DNA from: JAWWPY01 sp033854735
GTDB taxonomy: Bacteria; Actinomycetota; Actinomycetes; Streptosporangiales; Streptosporangiaceae
Length of the DNA: 64,000 nucleotides
Assembly: GCA_033854735.1 (NCBI GenBank)
Contig: JAWWPY010000598.1
Coordinates: 1 to 64,000 of the forward strand
Reading direction: 5' to 3'
Shown here: positions 16,071 through 24,442 of the stretch, piece after piece
Position numbering within the stretch: position 1 is the stretch's first letter
How the letters are laid out: every line of letters starts with the position of its first letter
Program-made: the position numbers and the translations under genes
The notes under the pieces: model-generated
The model's database searches: none
What the model saw: the letters and a program-made list of their open reading frames with translations, nothing else
Told to the model about the DNA's origin: nothing

Positions 16071-17027
16071 TCACTGGTAAAGGGAGCCGGTGTTCACGAC
16101 TGGCTGGGTGGCCTGCTCGCTGCACAGGACCACGAGCAGGTTGGAGACCATCGTGGCTTTGCGCTCCTCATCCAGCTCGACGACGCCCTCTTCCTGGAGC
16201 CGCTCCAGGGCCAGGCGGACCATGCCCACGGCACCCTCAACGATACGTGCCCGCGCGCCCACGACGGCGTTGGCCTGCTGCTGGCGCAGCATGGCCTGCG
16301 CGATCTCCGGGGCATACGACAGCCGGGTCAGCCGGGATTCGATGATGTGCACGCCGGCCGGCGCGACCCGCACGGTGATCTCGGCGGAGAGCTTCTGGGT
16401 GATCTCATCGGCGTTGTCGCGCAGCGACATCGCGCCGCTGCCCCGGTTGTCATACGGGTAGCTGGAGGCGATGTGCCGGACGGCGGTCTCGGTCTGGATC
16501 GTGACGAACTCCGTGAAGTCGTCGACCGAGTAGACGGCGCTGGCCGTGTCCTGGACCTGCCAGACGACGACGGCGGCGATCTCGATCGGGTTGCCGTCGG
16601 CGTCGTTGACCTTGGCCTGCGCTGATTCCTGGTTGCGGATCCTGGTGGAGACCGCGATGCGCTTGGTGAACGGGTTGACCCACTGCAAGCCCGGGTCGCG
16701 GATGGTGCCGCGGTACTTGCCGAACAGCTGGACAACGCGTGCCCGCCCGGGGACGACAGAGGTGAGCCCCCCCAGCGCGAGGGCGCTGGCGATAAAGATC
16801 AGGACGCCGAGCAGAACCAGCGCCGCGGACGCGCCGTGGCTCTGGTGACTGGACAGCACGAGAACCGCCACCCCGGCCAGTATCAGGGCGATGCCCAGCA
16901 CCAGCATGCGCAGGCCGGGCCAGAACCGGGCCTTCTGCTCAGTCACCTGCCGGCCAGGCAGTTCCGGGCCTACGGCGCCGTGGATAACCATTTCCGGTCC
17001 GGTGGCCGTTGCGTCCTGGGTAGCCAT
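16071..17027 (-). CDS. SPFH/Band 7 (stomatin-like) membrane protein
   Basis: A 318-residue protein. Two hydrophobic segments (LRMLVLGIALILAGVAVLVL and ASAALVLLGVLIFIASALAL) precede the SPFH domain, which begins at VVPGRARVVQLFGKYRGTIRDPGLQWVNPF and continues through AAVVVWQVQDTASAVYSVDDF and VTIQTETAVRHIASSYPYD. A helix-rich C-terminus (MLRQQQANAVVGARARIVEGAV) favours oligomerisation. SPFH proteins form large membrane ring or cage assemblies that organise or protect membrane proteins. Start ATG 17027 has GGAGGAGG upstream; the promoter region beyond is markedly AT-rich. Confidence 0.92.
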   Translation of the reverse strand: MATQDATATGPEMVIHGAVGPELPGRQVTEQKARFWPGLRMLVLGIALILAGVAVLVLSSHQSHGASAALVLLGVLIFIASALALGGLTSVVPGRARVVQLFGKYRGTIRDPGLQWVNPFTKRIAVSTRIRNQESAQAKVNDADGNPIEIAAVVVWQVQDTASAVYSVDDFTEFVTIQTETAVRHIASSYPYDNRGSGAMSLRDNADEITQKLSAEITVRVAPAGVHIIESRLTRLSYAPEIAQAMLRQQQANAVVGARARIVEGAVGMVRLALERLQEEGVVELDEERKATMVSNLLVVLCSEQATQPVVNTGSLYQ

Positions 17028-17039
17028 CTGGGGCCTCCT

Positions 17040-17090
17040 CCGCTTGACGGATCTGATAACAATTGCTTAGCATACTGATATCTATTTTTC
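17040..17090 (-). promoter_or_regulatory. AT-rich promoter region of the SPFH gene
   Basis: About 45 bp upstream of the SPFH ribosome site is strikingly AT-rich for this genome and contains two CTGATA repeats and the small palindrome TGCTTAGCA. No unambiguous -35/-10 pair can be fixed by eye. It is the obvious location for a promoter and perhaps a regulator site. Confidence 0.45.
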
Positions 17091-17159
17091 TTGGCAAGGG
17101 CCGCACCGCGGTGCGCATGGCCGCCGGTGCTGCCCCCCGCCGACATCGGGACCAGCACG

Positions 17160-17393
17160 GTGAACCCGGAGCTAGCTGAGTCCATCGGCTGGCCCCATCT
17201 GGTCAGCACCGTCCGCACGGTCTGGACCTCCCTGCCGCCCCGGCAGCGGGCCAGCGCGGTGATCTTCACCTCTAACTACGGCGAGGCCAGCGCCATCAAC
17301 GAGCTGGGCCGCGGAACGGGCCTGCCGGAAGCCGTGAGCGGGCACAACACCTACTGGTGGTGGGGGCCGGGTAACCCGCACGCACGCGGGTAG
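17160..17393 (+). pseudogene. Remnant of an ArnT/PMT-like glycosyltransferase C-terminus
   Basis: The translation contains NPELAESIGWPHLVSTV, then RASAVIFTSNYGEASAINELG, then GLPEAVSGHNTYWWWGPG. This ordered set matches my recollection of the C-terminal region of actinobacterial family 39-type membrane mannosyl/arabinosyltransferases (GW..LV..V, NYGEA.A, SGHN.YWWWGP). Only this piece is left: the membrane-spanning N-terminal part is absent and a TAG follows soon after WWWGPG. It lies immediately behind the SPFH promoter region and is almost certainly dead. Confidence 0.5.
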
Positions 17394-17808
17394 TTTCATG
17401 GACCGTGTTCGGCGGCGGCCACATCTGGCCGGGTTCGCCCGCCCCCGCCAGGGCTCGCCGAGCCAAGCACCCAGGAGTTCGACGCGGCCGATGAGATCTG
17501 CCGTTTCGCCGAGCCCCTGCTCGCATCCGCCGACTCCCGGCGGCTCTGACCCATCCCGGCCAGAAGAGCAGCGACGGGGTCGTCGTTCGTCCGCTATGTC
17601 GGATGACTGGCTTCACGGTAACTGGCCTCAGAACTCATCTACGGAGCCAGCGCGGGGCTGCTGGGGCGCACATTCGGCGGCTGACCAGCGGGCCGGGTGT
17701 ATCTGGGAGCGGGCGGCGCCCTCTTATCGAGTGCACCCGGGCCCACGGACGGTCCGTGAGGCCGCTACGGAAGCGGAATCACCGGGTGCGCGTCCTACGG
17801 GGGGAAAG
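17394..17808 (+). other. Gene-free interval
   Basis: No convincing gene, RNA or repeat is seen here. Open frames cross it but their composition is that of random GC-rich DNA. The last bases (GGGGAAAG, 17801-17808) are the ribosome site of the following secreted-protein gene. Confidence 0.5.
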
Positions 17809-18996
17809 ATGCGTCTCAAGAGTGTTCTTCATGGCCGGCAGGCGAGGCTCGCCCTGGCCGCATTCGCCGTGCCAGGCCTGCTCGCCGCCGGGGCTATGTC
17901 CGCCGCGGCCAGCTCAGCGCCGACGCCGGCGGCGGCCAACCAGGCGGCCACCACTGGGGCGGCCAGCACGGGGGCGGCCAGCACGGGGGCGGCCACGCAC
18001 GCCGGGAAACGGGTGCCCACACGGCCGGCGACCATTTCTCCGGGTGCCGGACTCGGCGCGGCGATCCCCGCCAAGCCGCACCGGGCCGCCGTGACCAGGC
18101 GGCTGGCGGCGTGGACGGTGTCGCTGACCGACAGCTCCAACTGGCTGTGGCCAACGCAGTACTCGACACTGACCGCCACGGCCAGCATGAACGTCGGCCC
18201 GACCCCGTACTACCTGCGTATCTACGACGAGACAGCGAACGCTTACGTCGTCACCTGCGGAACGGGCACGACCTGCGCCGTTCCCGTCACCCAGCTGACG
18301 CCGGCCACGCACTACTACGTGGCCATCGTGTCGGACCCCTCGGCCAGCTACCCGCCCGGCAGCGTGCAGGCCACGTCCAGCGCTGTCGGCGTGGTCTGGC
18401 AGGGGGTCAACCTGTCCCTGTCGGCCAGCCCGACCACCGTGCCAATCGGCGCCGCGACCACGTTGACCGCGACCACCAGCACGAACATCGGGCCGTCGCC
18501 CTTCTGGACCGAGATCTACGACGCCACGACCCAGACCCGGGTCGGCGTCTGCGGGTCGGGCACCTCGTGCAGCGCCACGGTCAGCGAGAGCGCCGCGACC
18601 ACCCACGAGTTCGTCGCGTACCTGTCGTACTTCAGCGCGGCCTACCCGCCGTCCGGCATCCAGAAGACGTCCCTGATCAACTTCGTCACCTGGTCGAACA
18701 CCGGCTGGCGGGTCTCGCTGAGCGCACCGTCCGCCAGCTTCGGCAACGTCACCGCCACGGCCACCGCCAACGGCAACGTCGGGCCCACGCCGTACTACAT
18801 CGACATCTTCAACGCCAGCACCGGTGCCCTGGTGGCCGCGTGCGGGGTCGGCAGCACCTGCTCGACGACGTTCTCGCCGGGCTACAGCGGCACCAGCCTG
18901 GTCGCCTTCATCGCCTATGACTCGCCGACGTTCCCGCCCGCCGGGACCGTCGCCTCATCCAACGTGACCACCAGCTACCGACGGATCATCGGCTAG
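17809..18996 (+). CDS. Secreted protein with three tandem Ig-like repeats
   Basis: A 395-residue exported protein. Start ATG 17809 follows GGGGAAAG; the signal peptide is MRLKSVLHGRQARLALAAF and on to about Ala35 (AMSAAASS). A Thr/Ala-rich linker leads to three repeats of about 90-95 residues (near 104-200, 201-298 and 299-395), each with the pattern N(V/I)GP(T/S)P(Y/F) - I(Y/F)(D/N)A - CGxGxxC - YPP or FPP. The cysteine pair in each repeat could form a small disulphide loop. No catalytic motif, sortase signal or anchor was found. It looks like a beta-sandwich adhesive or binding protein, but the ligand is unknown. Confidence 0.75.
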   Translation: MRLKSVLHGRQARLALAAFAVPGLLAAGAMSAAASSAPTPAAANQAATTGAASTGAASTGAATHAGKRVPTRPATISPGAGLGAAIPAKPHRAAVTRRLAAWTVSLTDSSNWLWPTQYSTLTATASMNVGPTPYYLRIYDETANAYVVTCGTGTTCAVPVTQLTPATHYYVAIVSDPSASYPPGSVQATSSAVGVVWQGVNLSLSASPTTVPIGAATTLTATTSTNIGPSPFWTEIYDATTQTRVGVCGSGTSCSATVSESAATTHEFVAYLSYFSAAYPPSGIQKTSLINFVTWSNTGWRVSLSAPSASFGNVTATATANGNVGPTPYYIDIFNASTGALVAACGVGSTCSTTFSPGYSGTSLVAFIAYDSPTFPPAGTVASSNVTTSYRRIIG

Positions 18997-19002
18997 TCAC
19001 CG

Positions 19003-19051
19003 GGCACGGCACCCGGCGGCCGCGGTACGCGGATCCGCCGGGTGCTGTGCC
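19003..19051 (+). terminator. Hairpin terminator after the secreted protein gene
   Basis: GGCACGGCACCCGGCGG (19003-19019) pairs with 19035-19051 with one two-base mismatch, loop 15 nt. It lies 7 bp after the stop codon and before the convergent cyclodeaminase-like gene. Confidence 0.7.
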
Positions 19052-19087
19052 TGGTCTTCAGTGCCGTCCGGCTCTGCTGGTCGCGCT

Positions 19088-19780
19088 TCAGGCGCGGATC
19101 TGCTCGCGGACGGCCGCAGTGACCTGCTCGGCCCGGGCGATGATGTCGTCGGCCTTGCCTGTCTCCGCGATCATCTCCAGGCTGGTCTGCTCGTCGATGA
19201 TCCCGGCCAGGTTGATCTCGACGTTGACCCGGGCGGTGGCCGCCGCGGCGCGCGCCGCCTCGGCAGCGGCGGCGACGTCGCTGATGACGTTGGGGTTACC
19301 GATCCCCACCAGTGCCTCGGCGAGATCCACCACCATCCCGGCCACCCCTATGACCTGGGCTGGTGGCCAGGCCGCGTTGACCAGCGCCTGGGCCACGGCC
19401 GCCGAGCGGGCGGTCCGCTCATCGCCGGTGGACTTGGGTAGCTGGTAGGCGTCGGCCACGGCCGTGAAGGCGTCCGCGTCCGCCTCGGCGAGCCGCAGCG
19501 CAATACTGCGCAGTTCGTCGACCTCGGTGATGATGCGGCCGATCATCACCTGATGCGCGGCGTACCTCTCACCGGTCGTATAGCGGGCGACCATGCCGAG
19601 CAGGGCAGCACCCTGCGCGGCGTGCAAGGCCGCCACCGCTCCCCCGCCGGGGGCAGGCACGCGATCAGCGAGCCGGTCCAGGAAATCACTGATCTTCTCG
19701 TCGGTGATCGGCACTCGTCCCCCGGGTTGGGTATCAGGATCACGGCCCGCGCGAAAATCCTCCCACAACCGGCCGGGCAT
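19088..19780 (-). CDS. Cyclodeaminase/cyclohydrolase-family protein (FTCD C-terminal type)
   Basis: A 230-residue helical protein. KISDFLDRLADRVPAPGGGAVAALHAAQGAALLGMVARYT is the signature start of the formiminotransferase-cyclodeaminase C-terminal family, with the PAPGGG loop binding folate; DADAFTAVADAY and NPNVISDVAAAAEAARAAA follow. Members convert formimino- or methenyl-tetrahydrofolate. The formiminotransferase half is absent, as in stand-alone bacterial homologues. A GTG start at 19714 (VPITDEK) is as likely as the ATG at 19780. Confidence 0.85.
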   Translation of the reverse strand: MPGRLWEDFRAGRDPDTQPGGRVPITDEKISDFLDRLADRVPAPGGGAVAALHAAQGAALLGMVARYTTGERYAAHQVMIGRIITEVDELRSIALRLAEADADAFTAVADAYQLPKSTGDERTARSAAVAQALVNAAWPPAQVIGVAGMVVDLAEALVGIGNPNVISDVAAAAEAARAAAATARVNVEINLAGIIDEQTSLEMIAETGKADDIIARAEQVTAAVREQIRA

Positions 19781-19816
19781 CAGCCCGGCCGCGCCAGGCC
19801 GGGGGCTGCGCCGCGG

Positions 19817-20785
19817 TCAGCCGGCGGTTCCGGTCAATGCCGCGAGAGCGTGGCGGGCCTCGGCGGCGATCGCACCGGGCAGCGTGATCACGTGTTCAAG
19901 CGCGAGCCGGTAGGCCCGATCACGGGCGCGCCCAGCCGGGACCTCGATGTCGGGCACGACACCGGTTCCTTCCCAGTTGCCCCCGGTGACCGGGCTGACA
20001 GCGCGGGCGACGGAGATGGTCGCCTCCAGGTGAGGGTGCACCCGGAAGCCTTCGCGGGCGTGGGCTCCTCCCTTCGTGCGCTCACCGATGACCACCGCCC
20101 GGCCGGTTTGCTGCAGGTCGTAGCTGACCTGCTCGCCGCCGGAAAACGTGGCGCCGCTGGTCAGCACGTAAACGGGCTTGGTGGCACCGAACCTGCGGCC
20201 GGGCACGAACGGCAGCGTCCAGAACTGGCGGACACGGCCGGTCGCGCGTTCGTACAGGCCGGTCAGTTCGACCGGCTCCGGGCCGTGCAGGTAGGTGTGC
20301 AGGAATGCCGCCGTCGCCGGTTCTCCGCCAATGCATCTGCGCAGGTCGATGATGAGCGCTTCGGTGGGCGCGACCAGGCTCAGCGCGGCCGTGATCGCGT
20401 GGCCGCTGATCGCCGCCGGGAACAGGACGGGCTGGATGTCCAGGTAGCCCACGTTTCCCGGCTGCCGCTCCAGGGCGGCGACGCCGCCGCAGGTCTGCCC
20501 GGCCCAGCGGGCCATCGCGTCCCACTCCGCGGCATCGTCGCCGTGCTCCCGCTCGGGCAGCGGGTCGGCGTGGTAAAGCAGCCGCAGATGCTTGTCCCCA
20601 TTCACCGACTGCAGGTCCGCGGTCACCGCCGCGGCCAGCGACCTCTCGTCCGCGCCGTAACGCCCAGCGGCCAGGGCTGCGGCCACCACCTGCGAAATCC
20701 TCGGCGCGGCGGCCGGGTCGACATAGCGCTCACCGACCAGCCCGATAACTTCCTCGACCACGCTGGTCACATCTGCGGTATCCAT
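19817..20785 (-). CDS. S41-family serine peptidase (IRBP/tricorn-core like)
   Basis: A 322-residue protein starting MDTADVTSVVEEVI. The N-terminal helical bundle (about 1-75) is followed by the S41 core: NVGYLDIQPVLFP, EALIIDLRRCIGGEP, and TSGATFSGGEQ, in which Ser215 is the expected nucleophile; GERTKGGAH (about 234-242) provides the usual downstream catalytic segment. There is no PDZ domain and no signal peptide, so it resembles the cytosolic interphotoreceptor-retinoid-binding-protein-like subgroup. It is divergent from an ArsR regulator across 56 bp. Confidence 0.85.
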   Translation of the reverse strand: MDTADVTSVVEEVIGLVGERYVDPAAAPRISQVVAAALAAGRYGADERSLAAAVTADLQSVNGDKHLRLLYHADPLPEREHGDDAAEWDAMARWAGQTCGGVAALERQPGNVGYLDIQPVLFPAAISGHAITAALSLVAPTEALIIDLRRCIGGEPATAAFLHTYLHGPEPVELTGLYERATGRVRQFWTLPFVPGRRFGATKPVYVLTSGATFSGGEQVSYDLQQTGRAVVIGERTKGGAHAREGFRVHPHLEATISVARAVSPVTGGNWEGTGVVPDIEVPAGRARDRAYRLALEHVITLPGAIAAEARHALAALTGTAG

Positions 20786-20806
20786 GCGGTCCAGCCAAGC
20801 ACTCGC

Positions 20807-20832
20807 TTGACAAAGCGTCAAGACTCTTTGAC
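20807..20832. promoter_or_regulatory. Triple half-site operator between S41 peptidase and arsR-type gene
   Basis: TTGAC (20807-20811), N5, GTCAA (20817-20821), N6, TTGAC (20828-20832): three half-sites in alternating orientation in the 56-bp divergent intergenic region. This is a likely binding site for the adjacent ArsR regulator and overlaps any promoter used by either gene. Confidence 0.6.
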
Positions 20833-20841
20833 ACTTAACGC

Positions 20842-21357
20842 ATGGCCGACGAGCCGATGGACGTCCACTCCCCGGAGCACTTCAAGGCGCTCGCCCATCC
20901 GCTGCGCCAGCGGCTGCTCTTCGCGCTGGCTCAGCCGGCGACGGTCAGCCAGCTCGCCGTCACCCTCAGCAGCCACAAGGGCAACATTGCCCATCACCTC
21001 AAGGTGCTCCGCGAAGCGGGCCTGGTCACGCCGGCCGGGGCCCGGCAGGTGCGCGGCGGGACGGAGCAGTATTACCGGCGGGCCGCCCCCATCCTCCGCT
21101 TCGCTGGCGAGCACTCCGCCGCGAATCTGCCGATCACGTTCCGCGCGATCGCCGACGAGATCGCCTCGGCCGCACCGGACCCCTTTCTCGTGCTACGCAA
21201 CATCAGGCTGACCCACGGCCAGGCCGAGCACATCGTCGGGGTGCTCACCGAACTCGCCCATGACACCGAGGAAGCCGGGCCGGACCAGCCCCGCTACGGA
21301 ATGCTGCTCGGCCTCTACCGGCAGGCCAGCCCGCCCGCCGCCGAGCCCTCCTCCTGA
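20842..21357 (+). CDS. ArsR-family regulator
   Basis: A 171-residue winged-helix protein. The HTH spans about residues 12-75: HFKALAHPLRQRLLFALAQPATVSQLAVTLSSHKGNIAHHLKVLREAGLV. The C-terminal half has no metal-binding cysteine pair, so it is not a classical arsenic sensor; it fits the drug- or stress-type HTH_20 subgroup. It most likely regulates itself and the divergent S41 peptidase through the TTGAC/GTCAA half-sites. Confidence 0.88.
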   Translation: MADEPMDVHSPEHFKALAHPLRQRLLFALAQPATVSQLAVTLSSHKGNIAHHLKVLREAGLVTPAGARQVRGGTEQYYRRAAPILRFAGEHSAANLPITFRAIADEIASAAPDPFLVLRNIRLTHGQAEHIVGVLTELAHDTEEAGPDQPRYGMLLGLYRQASPPAAEPSS

Positions 21358-21489
21358 CGGCGGCAGCAGAGGGCACGTACGGCATCGATGTGCTGGGGGT
21401 GACGGGCGTGCGCTCGCCGAATGACCTGGAAGGACCTGATGCGCCGAGTTTCCCAGGCCCTACCGGGTCCGGCTGTATGGTTACGAGTC

Positions 21490-22041
21490 GTGACGATCGT
21501 GCCAGACACCAAGGACTGGACCTGGGTGCTTCAGCGGCCCTGCCCGGAGTGCGGGCTGGACACGCGGAGCTTTCCCCGCGAAGCGATCGCCGGGATGGTC
21601 CGGGTCAACGCGGCCGCATGGCTGGGCGTGCTGGCCGGCCCCGGGGATGTTCGGCGCCGCCCGGCACCGGAAGTCTGGTCGGCACTGGAGTATGGCTGCC
21701 ATGTCTGCGATGTGCTCTGGCTGTATGACGAGCGGCTCCGGTTGATGCTCATGCTCGATGCGCCGCGATATCCCAACTGGGACCAGGACGCGACCGCCGT
21801 CGCCGACCGTTACGCGGAGCAGGATCCTGCTGTCGTGGCCGCTGGCCTGCGCGAGGCCGCCGACGTGATCGCGGAACGGTTCGAGGGGCTGTCCTCGGAT
21901 CAGTGGCAGCGCACGGGCAGCCGGAGCGACGGAGCGCAATTCACGATTGAGTCGTTCGCACGGTATTTCATTCACGATCCGGTTCATCACCTCTACGACG
22001 TCACCGGCGCCCGGTACGACCGCCGGCCCACCGGCGGCTGA
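21490..22041 (+). CDS. DinB-superfamily protein
   Basis: A 183-residue protein if begun at GTG 21490 (VTIVPDTKDWTWVLQRPCPECGLDTRSF). It has the four-helix pattern of DinB/MDMPI proteins, with a likely metal site made by His residues in GCHVCDVLWLY and in ARYFIHDPVHHLYDV. A CPECG motif near the N-terminus is an added possible metal or thiol site. DinB-like proteins in actinomycetes include mycothiol-dependent transferases; no substrate is evident here. The longer frame from 21421 has no support. Confidence 0.8.
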   Translation: MTIVPDTKDWTWVLQRPCPECGLDTRSFPREAIAGMVRVNAAAWLGVLAGPGDVRRRPAPEVWSALEYGCHVCDVLWLYDERLRLMLMLDAPRYPNWDQDATAVADRYAEQDPAVVAAGLREAADVIAERFEGLSSDQWQRTGSRSDGAQFTIESFARYFIHDPVHHLYDVTGARYDRRPTGG

Positions 22042-22043
22042 CC

Positions 22044-23306
22044 TCAGCGGCGGAGGGCGGGACCGAGGACAGCGAGACCGGTCAGCATTCCTAGTCCGGC
22101 AATCAGGAACGCGCCCCGCGGGCCGGTGAGCCCGACCAACGGGCCCGCGGCCGCGTACGCGATGGCCGATGCCGCCATGGCCGCCGTGTAGACCGCGCCG
22201 AACGCCCGGCCGAGCAGGTGCGCGGGAACGGACTGCTGGATCAGCGTGTCGGTCCCCACGAGGTCGGCGGTATTGCCAGCGCCCGCCGCCGCCTGGGCCA
22301 GCGACGCGGCCGCGATACCGGGAGCCAACCCAGTCGCCACGGTCCCGACGGAGCCCAGAGCGACACCGCCGATCAGCCACTGCGCGGGCGGCCGACGGCC
22401 CGCGACGGCGGCCAGGGCGAGCGACGCGGCGGCCATTCCCACGCCGAACGCGGCGGCAGTGACACCGTATTCGGCGCCCGATCCGTGCAGGCTGCGCTGG
22501 ACCAGGAAGACGAGCGCCACGTTGTCCATGGCCGCGAAGGAGACGAACACCAGCATGCCGAGGACAAGAGCCCGCAGGACAGGCGAGTGCGCCGCGTACC
22601 GCAGGCCGGCCCAGGTCTGGGTCATCAGGCCGCCGGGAGCATCGGCGGGCTGCGGCGGCAGCGGGCCGAGCCTGGTCAGCAGCAGCGCGGACACGCCGAA
22701 CGACGCCGCGTTGACCGCGAACGCGGCCGAGGGGCCGGCCAGCCCGGCCAGCGCCCCGCCGATCGCAGGACCGGCGATGATCTGCAGGTTGAGGGCCAGA
22801 CCCAGCATCGCGTTGGCGCGGGGCAACCGGTCGGCGGGCACCAGCCGGGGCACACTGCTCTTGCCGGCTGGCGACATCAGCGTGGCCAGCAGCCCGGCGG
22901 CGGTGACCAGCGGCAGCAGTCCCGCCATCGGCGGATGCGCGATGGCCACGACCGCATAGATGACGCCCTGGCCCGCCTCACAGCCGGCCAGCAGCCGGCG
23001 CTGATCCACCCGGTCGGCCACCGCCCCGGCGAGCGGGCCCAGCAACTGCGGCAGGGCGCTGCACAGCAGCACCAGGCTGACCGCACCCGGCCCGGACGAG
23101 GACACGAGAAGCACGAGCGCCACCCGGCTCACCCCGGTACCGGTGGCGGAGATGGTCCGGCTCAGCCAGAGATACCGGAACCGCGGCGCCTCGCGTAGCA
23201 GCCCCGGCCGCCGCTGCGGCGGAGTCCGGGGTAGCCGCCTGCGCCGCTGAGTCCGGGGCGGCCGCCCGCGCCGCTGAGTCCGCCGTCGCCGCCAAGTCAG
23301 GGTCAT
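22044..23306 (-). CDS. MFS exporter (EntS-like) with basic N-terminal extension
   Basis: A 420-residue transporter with 12 predicted helices. RFRYLWLSRTISATGTGVSRVALVLLV is the typical first helix; AGAVADRVDQRRLL is motif A. It resembles the MFS_3/EntS exporter group that releases siderophores or drugs. The first ~36 residues are a repetitive Arg/Pro-rich stretch (RRRRTQRRGRPPRTQRRRR), corresponding to near-repeats in the DNA around 23220-23295; a later start is possible. It ends only 3 bp from the convergent DinB gene and is divergent from an ArsR-like gene that may control it. Confidence 0.87.
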   Translation of the reverse strand: MTLTWRRRRTQRRGRPPRTQRRRRLPRTPPQRRPGLLREAPRFRYLWLSRTISATGTGVSRVALVLLVSSSGPGAVSLVLLCSALPQLLGPLAGAVADRVDQRRLLAGCEAGQGVIYAVVAIAHPPMAGLLPLVTAAGLLATLMSPAGKSSVPRLVPADRLPRANAMLGLALNLQIIAGPAIGGALAGLAGPSAAFAVNAASFGVSALLLTRLGPLPPQPADAPGGLMTQTWAGLRYAAHSPVLRALVLGMLVFVSFAAMDNVALVFLVQRSLHGSGAEYGVTAAAFGVGMAAASLALAAVAGRRPPAQWLIGGVALGSVGTVATGLAPGIAAASLAQAAAGAGNTADLVGTDTLIQQSVPAHLLGRAFGAVYTAAMAASAIAYAAAGPLVGLTGPRGAFLIAGLGMLTGLAVLGPALRR

Positions 23307-23371
23307 CGGGCCACGGTGCCTGATCCGTTACGCTAGTGCAGTTATTTCGGTTCTGGCCGAACTGGAGCCAC

Positions 23372-24343
23372 ATGAGCATTGCGTTCCGCTTCCGGGTCGA
23401 GGATCTGCTGCAATGCCGGTTCGCGATCTCGCCCCTCAACGAGACAGCCGACGCGCTGAGGTCGCTGACCCAGCGTGGCGGTGAGGGCTACCACCTGCCC
23501 TGGCAGCGCCAGGTCCGGGGCAGGCTGCCGGACCTGCGGATCGAGCCGCTGCTGGCCCTGCTGTCGTTGCGCGGCTACCAGCCGGACTTCATCTCTCCGG
23601 CCCCCAGCGGGCCCTTCACCGAGATCGATGCCGAACTGGAGCGAGTACGGGCGACCGTACCGGAGCGGGTCGCCGCCGAACTGGCGCAATGCCTGGACCG
23701 GCATCCGGCCCAGCGGTCCGCGTGGCGGGATCATCCCGACCTGTCCGGCGACCCGGCGCGGACCCGGGATCTGCTCGCGGGCATGCTGCACCGCGCGTGG
23801 TCGGCGCTCGTCGAGCCGTGGTGGCCGCGGCTGCGCGACGTGCTGGACGCCGACATCACCTTCCGCGCCCGGCAACTGGCGAACGTCGGCGTCGCCGCCG
23901 CCCTGGACGGCCTCCACCCGAAGATCACCTGGCGGGACGGCGCCCTCCGGTTCGCCGCCACCGGGCACGAAGACCTTGACCTCAGCGGGACCGAGCTTGT
24001 CCTCGTGCCCAGCGTCTTTGCCTGGCCAGGCGCCGCGGTCAGCTTCGACCCGCCGTCCGTGACCTACCCGGCCCGTGGCATCGGCGGGATCTGGAAGCCA
24101 GCCACCCGGCCGGACAGCGACCTCGCGCACCTGATCGGCCGGACCAGGGCAGTACTGCTCAGTGCTCTCGCCGAGCCGTCCTCCACCACTGGGCTGGCCG
24201 CGCGCTGTGGCGTCCCGGTCAGCAGTGTCAGCGAGCACCTGGCCGTGCTGCGTGCTGCGGGCCTGATCTCGACCAGCCGCACCGGGCGATTCCTGCTCCA
24301 CCAGCGCACGGCACTGGGCATAGCCCTGTCCGCCGGAAGCTGA
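23372..24343 (+). CDS. ArsR-like regulator with DUF5937 N-terminal domain
   Basis: A 323-residue protein starting MSIAFRFRVEDLLQCRFAISPLNETADALRSL, which matches the start of the DUF5937-HTH proteins widespread in actinomycetes. Most of the length is the DUF5937 domain; the winged helix is at the C-terminus (about 255-310: RTRAVLLSALAEPSSTTGLAARCGVPVSSVSEHLAVLRAAGLI). GGAG lies 5 bp before ATG 23372. Members commonly sit next to MFS transporters, as here, and are thought to repress them. Confidence 0.88.
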   Translation: MSIAFRFRVEDLLQCRFAISPLNETADALRSLTQRGGEGYHLPWQRQVRGRLPDLRIEPLLALLSLRGYQPDFISPAPSGPFTEIDAELERVRATVPERVAAELAQCLDRHPAQRSAWRDHPDLSGDPARTRDLLAGMLHRAWSALVEPWWPRLRDVLDADITFRARQLANVGVAAALDGLHPKITWRDGALRFAATGHEDLDLSGTELVLVPSVFAWPGAAVSFDPPSVTYPARGIGGIWKPATRPDSDLAHLIGRTRAVLLSALAEPSSTTGLAARCGVPVSSVSEHLAVLRAAGLISTSRTGRFLLHQRTALGIALSAGS

Positions 24344-24369
24344 CCGGTGGATGGCGGGAGCCTGCCGAT

Positions 24370-24396
24370 GTTTAGACTTGCCTAAACGTTTAGGCA
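24370..24396. promoter_or_regulatory. 18-bp perfect palindromic operator
   Basis: TGCCTAAACGTTTAGGCA at 24379-24396 is an exact palindrome, preceded by an extra half-site GTTTAG at 24370-24375. It lies about 50 bp upstream of a small XRE gene and is most simply its autoregulatory operator. Confidence 0.7.
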
Positions 24397-24442
24397 CGGC
24401 TAACATGAATCCAGCGGGCGAGCCCGACCGAGGGAGACTGCG

